Assembly: GCA_964036155.1 (NCBI GenBank) | Contig: OZ038423.1 | Span: 81,669,249 to 81,733,248 of the forward strand | DNA: 64,000 nucleotides | Source: Diploscapter coronatus | Taxonomy: Eukaryota > Nematoda > Chromadorea > Rhabditida > Rhabditidae | Reading direction: 5' to 3' | Shown here: positions 48,206 through 64,000 of the stretch, one piece after another | Layout: the number at the start of each line of letters is the position of its first letter | Position numbering within the stretch: the first letter of the stretch is position 1 | Translations under genes and position numbers: made by a program | Notes under the pieces: generated by a model | Databases searched by the model: none | Seen by the model: the letters and a program-made list of their open reading frames with translations, nothing else | Told to the model about the DNA's origin: nothing

Positions 48206-51200
48206 TCAGATAATCAATGCAGAAATTTCACTTATCGAGCCATGATCATCTTTCATCGTAGGCGGTTTTAAATTTTCGCAACCATCACTAACTTTAGAGA
48301 AGTTGTGGAAATCAGATGTCTGAAAATTTTGAATGTAAATATTTTCCTAAAAATTTTCAATTTGAGGTGTTGATAGAGGATTTAGTTAACAATCACCCAC
48401 TTTCATGACTTCGATCATCAATGAGTGAGAATTTGTGTAAAGTCAAATTCACAATTTAGTCACCTGAATTCCCGAATCGATCTTTGCATTCTGATCATCT
48501 GATTGTGAGTCGGTCATATCAAAACATTCGGATGCTGTCTCTGCAATAGTTTTGTTGCTCGAATGCATTCCAGAGTCGATTGCCTGTTGAATTGACATCG
48601 ACATTTGCAGCGGATGTTGGTAATCAGGCAGGTTGATTTTATCTGGTTTTCTGACATTTTCAGTTTCAATCATATTGCGTAGATGTAGTGATTTTGAAGA
48701 AATATTTACACTGTAATATGATGGCTCACAGTAATCCTGAATAAGTTTTGTTTTCCAATTTTTCTGTCGTAAATTTAGAGAACGCAAGTTTCGCCCACTC
48801 TGTGAAGACAAAGTCAAGGAAAGAGATTTCGCTAAAATTTTCAAAAAATTTACAAATATATTTTTGTTTATTTTTCTTTTTCCACTATTAGATATAGGTC
48901 TAGAATACATTTTTTCCTCAGGAACATGCCCCGAAATATGACTTGGGCCGATCAAAACGTACAATGAAAATTTCAAACCGTTCGTTCAAAATGGATGTGG
49001 CTTATCATTTTGGGAATGATAAAAACTCTGAAACTTTGGAATATTTCGGAAGCAAGCAAAACAAACGTCCTTACAAAGTCGTTCTCCCCTTGAAATAGCT
49101 TTTCCTCCCTTTTGTTGAATACAAAAGCAGGGCGCGTTTTTCTTGTCGCAAAAATCGTCTTACAAAAGAAGTCTTCGGATCATCGTCTTTAAATGACCGC
49201 ATTTTGAGTTATACTGATCCATTTTTCACCCAAGTTTTTCTATAAGCTTGCTTAGCCCTCCAGACTTAAAGAAAAGTACTTTCATAACTTTGTCCTAACA
49301 TCGGGAACATCACTTGCGCCCTCTACGTAAATTTCCATACTTCTAATCGAGCCCATTCGTCACTAAATGGAATATCCAAAGTTTGGGCTAGCAAATGAAT
49401 ATCTCGAGGAATATTGAAAACGATTTCAGAATAGAGAACTGGGGAATATCGCCGCAGTTTTATGTGAATCTAAATTTTGTTCAATACATTCGAAAAATTA
49501 TCATCAATCTTTGCATTCTTAACACAGCAAAATTAGACGAAAATTGTTGGGATCAATTTTACGTTCTCGTACTATCTAACTTATGAAGATTTTGGAAATA
49601 ACTCAAATCTTCGTTAATCTAAGAAAGTAAATAATACCACTCTATTATCCAGAGGTGAAATTATGTCAGCTGTGATTTTTCTTCTCAAAACTGACAAAGA
49701 CTCATGTTCGACGAAGTTGTAATTGTGAAATGACATTGTTCTTGGATCATCTTGTGGCTGGCAGTGAACAATAAGTATCTAAAGGTTGCTTTTCATAAAA
49801 ATTGTTACATTTTAAGTTTTGTAACATTGTCAATTCGAAATATCGTAATAAACAGGGATGTTCGCGATGTGAAAAAAATCTCACCGCGCCACAAGAGAAT
49901 GTTTTCAAAATTGCAATTTTAAGCTAAAAAAATTCTAAACTAAAGAAATAGCTTCTAAATAGCTCATAAGCAACAAGCTTGATGTTTTTCAGTGGAATTT
50001 AGTTTATTTTTCCACTAAAAATCGGGTTAAAAATTTACGAATTTTAGGAAATCTCGCACCGCACTGCAAGATTAAAAAAATTTCCAGAATGTACAAATTC
50101 TTAAAATAATTACCCTATCTGCAACTGATATAGCATTTGTGTACCACCGATAAACATTCTCATAAAAATCATCAATGTCAAACTTTTCATAGAGCAAAGT
50201 GTGATTGGAATTTCTAAAGAAGAGAGTTATTTAATCTTTCAAAAATTTTGAACTACCTCAATAAATTAGCGAACTCTTTGATAATTTTTATATCAAGGTC
50301 AAACTCGGGTGAAGCTAGCAACAAATACCTGTTACTTTTTCCTAAATGTTGACATTATATCTAAATTTAAATATCCAAATTTACCTTTCTGATAATCAAT
50401 AAGTGGTTTCTGTTCAGCAGATGAGGATATCCTCAAAATATTGATCGGCTTTTTCAGATTATTATGTTTCTCTACCAGTGAACAAAGCAAGTAAATTAAA
50501 ACAAATACAGACAGAACAATTCCGGCGACGTATAGAAAAGTCAAGAAGATTAGATGTCCATGCGTTGATTCGGATTCATTCAATATTGTCGGAATAGTTG
50601 GCATGTAAAATTTGAACTCTGAATGATTATTTTCAATGTTAATTATGATAACACTTGTTAAGGATAGTGAAAACTTGAATATTTTAGTGTAGATAGAAAA
50701 ATTAAAGAGTTTTAGCTGACATAAAATTTCTGATAATATTGTTGAAAAGAGGTGATCTTGATTTTAGTGCTTTCTGACAACTTCAGAACTATAAAAATAT
50801 TGTTCGTTAATTAATGGAAACTCTCAATTACTTCTATGCACCATCTTGGGAATTGTGAATTCGTTGCTCTTGACAGTGATGCAGAGGCAATGGGTGCAGA
50901 CGCACTGCTCTTCGCTCGGCTCAGCAGCCAACAGCTTGATCATCAGCTTCTCCTCGCGAGGCATCGATTTGAAGGTGTGTCGGAGCTTCGTCTCGTTGCC
51001 CGTTGCATTTATCATTACGTAGCTCAGAATGTGGCTGGAAGACATCGACTGGATGTAGAGCGAGTAGTGCGTAATGCAAAGCGAGGCTGGGGCGGGAAGG
51101 AACTCGACCTGAAATTTTGCAAATTGAAGAATTAATTTTTGTTCACTAAAAATCTACATTCCTATGAACGTATGATTAAACATGTAGGATATCTTGTATT

Positions 51201-53892
51201 CAAAATAAAAACTACCTACCTCTACATCAGCAGTGATCTCATAAACAGTCAATGGGCCGAATGAAGGCACCCATGACTTGGCGATATCTTGGGTCTCTTT
51301 TCCACAAACGTCTTTCTCCGGCTTCTTGATCGTCTCACGAATCAACGTGTTCCGACCATTCTTCCCTTCTGGATAGAAGCTGACTTCGATGGAATAAGTC
51401 TAAATAGGCTTTTTTCAAGATTTACTTTCTTGAGATTGTAATTAACTACATTCGTTTTTCTAGAAGTATTTCCTCAAAGAAAGCAGAAAAGTAATTTCAA
51501 ACTATAGAATGTTCAGTTCCTCATCCTTCGTCATAGCTTGATCAGTTTCATTCAAGAAAAACATGAAATTTCATACCTCATTGAAGAGGAATAGTGAGTC
51601 CAGTTCGACGAAGAATTCGACAGAAGACAGATTCATCGAGATGCTGTCGACAGGCCGTTCCAACCGGGTCAAATAGGTCTTTGTCGCATCCAAAGCAGTA
51701 GAATTGATGCGGACGATGAAACCCAAAATGGGATGCGGCATTGCATGAGAAGCTTGAGGATTCGTCACCAAGGGGAATCGCCACCGCACTGAACCTTCCA
51801 AGGACAGATCGAGTGTACGCGGATCAGTCTGAAAATTTCGGGAATTATCAGTATGTGTATAGAAAGATTTGATTTCACTGTTTTTAGATAAAATTTTAAT
51901 GCGCAATCATAGGGAGGCGACCACTCGAAACCCTTTTTGACCCATTCTCTGCATATTTCTGTACAAATTTTTATATTCAATCTATTGTGTACAAAAATTT
52001 TGTTCGAAATATTAATTTAGCACATTTTCTGAGACCCTAGCTTTCGTGCTAATTTTAGTTCCACTAATCGTACCATCTAATAAATTTTAACGATTATAAT
52101 TTATAAATTTATCATCTGATTTTGAATTCACATTCCATCGAAATTTTTCAGCTTCGTGGCATTGATTTATGCAAAGCAAATTGCAATTTGATATATGTGC
52201 TGAAAATAGAAACTTATAAATTAGTCATCGCTCTTTCTTCTCCTATATGGCTTTTATGTTTCTTTTTCATGTATCAAATGCCAAACTGTCATCGATTTTA
52301 TTTATAGTATGCTGCGAGTAGAAATGGGACAAGAAGAAATACCATTGCTCTTTTTGGGGTAAATTTGAGAAGTACGCAATGCTTCGATTTTTAGCTTACC
52401 AATTCTCTCCACTTTCCCTAAACGCGCACTACGCTGACAGGAAGAAACGGTTAGGCTTAATAGAGTAAAATGGAGTCAAACAAAGGGAATGAACCTAATG
52501 GAAATGTCATAATGCACCATCATTTCACTAACTTATGCTATCACTTATCAATCGCTTTCCAAAGAAACGACGTGTTTTCTTTTCGTTCTTCACGCATCTT
52601 TGTACTATTTCTTTTGTGCCTGGCAATTGAAAAATGTTTGAAAAGGGAGAGCGAGCGGAAATAAGGAAATGAAAAAGAGTGAAAATGAGGAAAATGAAAT
52701 GCTTCGGATAATAAGTCGCATTGTGAAGGTGTAGCGCGCAGTGGAGACGCAGACGCACGCGAAGAGCTCTCGCTCTAGCTATTTTTTGAAAGCGACTTAT
52801 GAAATGACCACGGCAAAGGACTAAGGAAAACTCTTCTGCAGATAATAGAATAAATGATCAATTTGATAAAGATAAATACCACACATGAAACTTTATACCC
52901 GAAATATTGATAAGATAATGAGAAGATTTGGAAATACAAAATTGTAGACTAAATCTTGGTGTAGATCAGGGTTGCTCCGAAGTCAAAATTTCAAAATCGA
53001 AGTTTAAATTTAAAAAAAAATCTCAATTTCGAAGTCGAAGCTTCGGGACAACCCTGGTGTAGATAAAGCCGAATGAGATAAACAGAAATTTTTTTTTTTA
53101 TAAATTTATTATGCTTTCAAAATTCGATCTTCTCAGCATTATCCCATATTAGGAATGGCAAACAATAGAGACCGACTATTTGAATTCTGTTTCGTTTATT
53201 TCAGGAGAAAAATGGTGTAAATGCATTACGCTTCGTTAGAGCGTAAGTTCCTGCATAATTTTTACTTTTACAAGCGAGATAGGGTGTTTTATGAGAAGGA
53301 ATCAACCATGCATTAGGAATCTTAATGTAGGCTTTCTGTAAACTTCATTCACTTCATTTTTATCCATTTGTAAACTTAATCTTTTCTTACGACCACCAAT
53401 CCCCTATAACTAGGGTAGGTTAAGGTGTGATAGGTTATATGTTGTTTTCAAGAGATCAGCTCATTGAGTAGAGCATTTTGACTGTTAGCCCTGCATGGCA
53501 TATCCTAGCCTACCCTTGTTAAAGGTATTTGTGATATTAAGAAATGGATGAAATTTACAAATTAGTGTCTTTAGAAAAGATGAAGTTTACAAGAAGTCGT
53601 AAATGAATCGTACCTTATAGAGAAAGAATGTTCGTAAATCGATCGGCTTGAAGCTGCCCCAATCGATAGCCGTAGTGGTCGTGGCTGTTGTTTGGTTGCC
53701 GGCTATGAGGTTGGCTCCGGTCTCGATCGATGCGCCAGTCAGGAGATCTTCCGCAAAGTCATCGATTATTTCGCACAACAAAATCGGCGAATTGGAGCAA
53801 CCTCGACTGGCCGCATCAACCCATCCTCGATTCGGCCCGCAATACAGCAGCAATAAAAAAAATAAGTTAGAATGGCAAATAGTCCAGTGCAT
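48206..53892 (-). CDS. IL-17-receptor-like protein with SEFIR domain
   Basis: Eleven minus-strand exons (53614-53892, 51577-51828, 51220-51399, 50832-51108, 50385-50618, 50257-50341, 50114-50213, 49638-49778, 49341-49469, 48464-48736, 48206-48319) join in phase to about 687 residues. A signal peptide (NLFFLLLLYC) leads into a roughly 330-residue ectodomain with N-glycosylation sites and a Cys cluster (QCVCTHCLC). One membrane span follows (IFLTFLYVAGIVLSVFVLIYLL, about 352-375). The cytoplasmic part has SEFIR-type features: RYLLLASPEFDLDIKIIKEF, then WYTNAISVADRILIVHC, then RYSPVLYSEIVFNIP. IL-17 receptors signal through SEFIR-SEFIR contacts with Act1-like adaptors. Nematodes have two such receptors (ilcr-1, ilcr-2); I cannot tell which this is. 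A roughly 125-residue polar tail follows. Exon 11 is the least certain. Introns 1 and 9 hold repeats. Confidence 0.82.
48775..49327. repeat. dispersed repeat, copy B (IL-17-receptor intron 9)
   Basis: Second copy of the repeat at 34429-35170, in the same plus-strand orientation. It has diverged substantially and lacks about 180 bp of the middle of copy A. It lies inside the intron between exons 9 and 10 of the receptor gene and fills most of it. Confidence 0.65.
52967..53056. mobile_element. 90-bp hAT-like mini-element with 8-bp TSD
   Basis: CAGGGTTGCTCCGAAG at the left end and CTTCGGGACAACCCTG at the right end are inverted repeats with a small mismatch zone. Identical 8-mers GTGTAGAT flank the element at 52959-52966 and 53057-53064. 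The interior consists of CGAAGTC/ATCGAAGT units. Ends CAGGGTTG with an 8-bp duplication are typical of hAT elements. It lies in intron 1 of the IL-17-receptor-like gene. Confidence 0.85.
53370..53592. mobile_element. GGGTAGG-core MITE in IL-17-receptor intron 1
   Basis: ACTAGGGTAGGTTAAGG (53410) pairs imperfectly with CCTAGCCTACCCTTGTTAA (53503). The outer flanks contain TCCATTTGTAAACTT and AAATGGATGAAATTTACAAA, also inverted. Related to the elements in eIF2A introns. Ends are approximate; the right end is just before exon 1. Confidence 0.6.
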
Positions 53893-55226
53893 GTAGAATT
53901 ATTGCCACACACAGGTTCAGTCTGAAATACAATTCAAAGAAATTCTACAAACCGTAAAATCAACTCTGCGACACACGTTGTTACCAAGAGTAAGTACACT
54001 ATTTGCAAAGAATTAAAATGAGTACTTTGTACCAAACGCTTTTTTTTTCATTTGCCATGCTCTCTATTTTGGCAAAAATGTACTTGAAGCTAAAATCGAG
54101 CATGAAAAATCTTGTAAAATAAGTGAAATCGAGAAGAAAATCATAATTCTCTAGTTCACGCATTTTAAGAAAAAGGGCAACAATAATTTTTTTCAAATGA
54201 TGATATGAGTTCTGGAGGCAGAGAATAAAGCGACGAATGAGTTATTATGAAGAACGATAGATCTTTCGCATTCATCATTTGTTTATAATTATCTGGAATT
54301 TTGATTTTAATCCATTTTCGCAAAAGATAAATAATAATACTGTATACCCATTTAATTTCATTGATCTGTTGTTAAAGATTTATTTTGTAGAAAAAGGTTC
54401 AAAAACATTAGAAAACCAATATACACAACAATGGCTGATTTGATTAGTATCAATATATAAAAATTCCGCTGCTATTCCTATAAAATTGAATCTAATTCCT
54501 ATATTCTTTCTTTCCTGCGCTTGAAAACATGACAAATTTTTCAAAATATAATCACTATGGTCTTCCGAATTAGGAAACTATAATAATGATATGAAAAAAC
54601 CAAATTTAATCATCACGATTCTTCGCATATAATATATAATTCGTCGAAAGATTATCGAGGAAAGATCATAAAAAGGCTAGAAAGCTTCTCTCGCTGTCGC
54701 GCTTCACTTGGTTACTAACTTCTTCTAGGAGCCAGTATTCAACTGGCGTAATGGTTTTTTTTTCAAATGACGCATTTTTAGGATATCAAGTTGATCTTTC
54801 AGCACTAATGAATTTTTCTTATACGGAAGCATAAACAATTTTAATAATTTCTAGGAAAAAACTCTTTACTACTAGTGTAGGCAACAGTATATCATTTGCT
54901 GGAAAGAGCTAATCAATCACAGAGTCACTTTTAAATAGAATCTTTATAATCCTCGAAATTGCCCGGACCAGAGATTCAAGATTAACTTCAGGTCTACTTT
55001 TTTAGTGGTTTCTGACTATATTTGACCTGAAGAACACGATTTCGGGATTTTTTTTTTCGGAATCCTACACACTTGTTGGAACATGCACTCTATGCAAGCT
55101 AGTTAAAAATAGTTTAACTTTTGCCTGCCTTTGAGAAACAGTGAGAGAGGATGCGATAGAAATGGATGCAAGACTGTGGGTATTCACTTTGTTTGATTGT
55201 ATGAATTGTGAACACGAGAGTTTCGA
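53893..55226. other. intergenic region
   Basis: Upstream of the minus-strand IL-17-receptor-like gene and downstream of the ATPase gene. AT-rich. No exon, tRNA or repeat recognised apart from A/T runs. Confidence 0.4.
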
Positions 55227-56064
55227 CCCATTCAAAAGGGTTTTATATTAAAAAAATAAAAGCGGAGGTTTTATTCATGAAAAGCGCTCTATTTGTATCC
55301 AAGAGTGATTCCCGCGAAAGGAGATCAACCAATATTTTTTTAAATCTCGATGTCCGTTGCTCGTACATCATCCAGGTAAAAATATTTAGTGACTGATTCC
55401 ATATTTGAGGGACTTTCACCTGCGAATAAAACCGACGCGCCTCCTTTGAATTTTTTTAATAGAACTATTTCTGTGCTAACGCACAAGTAATGTTTTGTTT
55501 TTGTATTTTATCGCATGATATGACTCTTTCTGGGAAGATATTTATTCTTGTTCTGATATAAATTTTATTATTCACCGCTACGAAATAGACTGATCATTCT
55601 AATTACCGACACTCGCAAGACACCTGTTTGGGAAAAGGTACTGTCCTCTTGCCACCACCCTACAGGACCCAGCAGGGCATTACAATTTCTCCAATGGATA
55701 TCTACATCACCACTTATGAGTTATCTTTGTGAGATCACTCTAGTAGATAACTGGTCGATAACTGAAAGAATATTCTCCGATTGTTAAACGCGCATTCTAC
55801 AAGAATAAACATTTTAAAAAATATTAACTAATCAAACTACCTAGGAGGCGCGTCGGTTTTATTCGCAGGTGAAAGTCCCTCAAATATGGAATCAGTCACT
55901 AAATATTTTTACCTGGATGATGTACGAGCAACGGACATAGAGATTTTAAGAATATTGGTTGATCTCCTTTCGTGGGAATCACTCTTGGATACAAATAGAA
56001 CGCTTTTCATGAATAAAGCAACCTCCGCTTTTCTTTTTTAATATAAAACCCTTTTGGACGGGTT
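55227..56064. mobile_element. foldback element, about 840 bp with 215-bp arms
   Basis: The left arm 55227-55444 (from CATTCAAAAGGGTTTTATAT to AATAAAACCGACGCGCCTCC) is repeated inverted as 55851-56064 with few mismatches. The centre, about 400 bp, has no obvious coding capacity. It includes a CACCACCCTACAGGACCCAG segment. The long arms should fold into an extended hairpin. A deleted copy of the same element is at 35620-35842 plus 37405-37452. Confidence 0.85.
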
Positions 56065-56461
56065 TTATATTGCAATTCGATTTGATAGGCACCAAATTTG
56101 ATCGTTTTTCTCAGTGACAATACAGAATTTTATTAGTCATAGTAAGTGAATTTAAATGAATGAAAATTTCTATAACACAACAAAATGTCATCTCATATGG
56201 AGATTTTTCATTGATATGTACAGATAAATAACATCTCAGACATTGATAGCCTAAATACCATAAATTTATAGAACAGACACATAATGCGTTTTCATATTTT
56301 TAAAAATATTCACCTATTATGATAATAAATTTGGAAGAAACTTGTATGATTCTGAAGAGAGTTTAGATCGATAAAGGTAAAAATTGATTAATCTGAAGTA
56401 GGTTTCGAGTTTATTACAAGGTAGAAATAACTTCGTCCAACCTAATTCGTTTCATCGTCAG

Positions 56462-63181
<6,720 letters not shown>

Positions 63182-64000
63182 TTCTTCCCTAAAAATAAAT
63201 TAACTACCAAATTTATTTTTAAAAAATCGAAATTTTATTAAGGTTTTGAAATTCTACTGACTTTGCATCAAAATCACAACATATTCATATCGATTACATA
63301 AATCAATTTGTAACGAAGATGGAAGTTTCGTTGAAATCAGTACAACGTATTTTGCATTTTCACGATGATTTACGATTAATTTTCGAAAATTGAAAGTGTT
63401 GTGATAACACGCAGAGAACCTGTAATGTCGTAAACCGAGTGATTACTGATGGAATTTGTCTACGAATCTATGATGTTTAGTGATGGTGAGAGTAATATAA
63501 AGTTGGTAGAGAGAGAAACATCAATTTGATATAAAAGACGAGGAAAAGAAATGATTATCAACTTGCAGACAAACTCATGTTTCATGTTTCAAGCGATTAT
63601 TTTTGAGTGGGGTTGATTCTATGGGGGAGAGGATTAATGAAAGCAAAGATTTGCCTCTTTGAAGGTAGTAATACTGGGTACGCCATAAATATGGATTACT
63701 TTCTCCGATTTAAAGAAAATACTCGATAAATCGGAATTTGAAAAAGTTGAGCAATATTTCCTAGCCCTTTACCATCAAGGGATAAAGTCAATAGATTTAT
63801 TTAGTAACAAAGTTATGTGAAAACTGTATTGTTAATGACTGATATTCAAGGCAGAATAAAGGAAGGATGCACAAATTCGAATACACAAAAGGTGTGCATT
63901 GCATAATATCACACAGTCGTCAATCTCTTTATTTGAATCAATGAAATGTTGTCTATTCACTTGCAGACAATGAACTAATTTCCATGCATCTATTTTTTAA
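63182..64000. other. 5' flank of the ATPase gene
   Basis: Presumed upstream control region of the minus-strand ATPase gene. AT-rich, no exon recognised. A TTTTTAG acceptor just upstream of the ATG suggests trans-splicing or an unseen 5' non-coding exon. Confidence 0.4.

Overview
This is a eukaryotic nuclear window, almost certainly from a nematode. Genes are cut into many small exons, separated mostly by 45-300 nt introns with GT donors and short T-rich acceptors (TTTCAG, TTTAG, TTTAAG, TGTAG). Several start codons lie just downstream of a free acceptor, as expected for spliced-leader trans-splicing. The proteins look nematode-like: a D2-like dopamine receptor, an IL-17-receptor-like protein, an acid sphingomyelinase and a rapidly evolving 7TM receptor. 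Acceptors are looser than the strict TTTTCAG of Caenorhabditis and intergenic DNA is rich in repeats, so I infer a non-Caenorhabditis chromadorean. No prokaryotic operon, CRISPR array, rRNA or convincing tRNA was seen.

Layout. Positions 48-564 (-): a small MOZART1-like gene, head to head with IWS1 at 937-3543 (+). Positions 4460-6558 (+): an SLC22-like transporter. Positions 6559-14449: about 7.9 kb without a recognisable gene. Positions 14450-21854 (+): an 18-exon D2-like dopamine receptor. Positions 23338-25250 (+): a 7TM receptor of unassigned family. Positions 27093-32947 (+): 15-exon eIF2A. Positions 34.4-37.5 kb: repeats, including a compact LTR element nested in a foldback element. Positions 37999-41186 (+): an unidentified 499-residue gene. 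The right part is on the minus strand: acid sphingomyelinase (43032-45662), IL-17-receptor-like SEFIR protein (48206-53892) and a 998-residue Na,K-ATPase-type alpha subunit (56462-63181).

I joined the exons of all nine main genes by hand with consistent reading phase. Coordinates may be off by a base, and 5' ends are the least certain part. The genes do not form a single pathway. They cover spindle nucleation (MZT1), transcription elongation (IWS1), translation initiation (eIF2A), membrane transport (SLC22-like, ATPase), lipid turnover (sphingomyelinase) and signalling (three receptors).

The most interesting signals are: a Na,K-ATPase of canonical length with Asp in place of the cation-coordinating Asn of M5; a pol-less LTR element with a 4-bp target duplication inside a deleted foldback element; very short hAT-like elements with 8-bp target duplications; a cluster of TTTCATATAT motifs around the 5' part of the dopamine-receptor locus; a perfect 23-bp intronic hairpin; and an orphan multi-exon gene.
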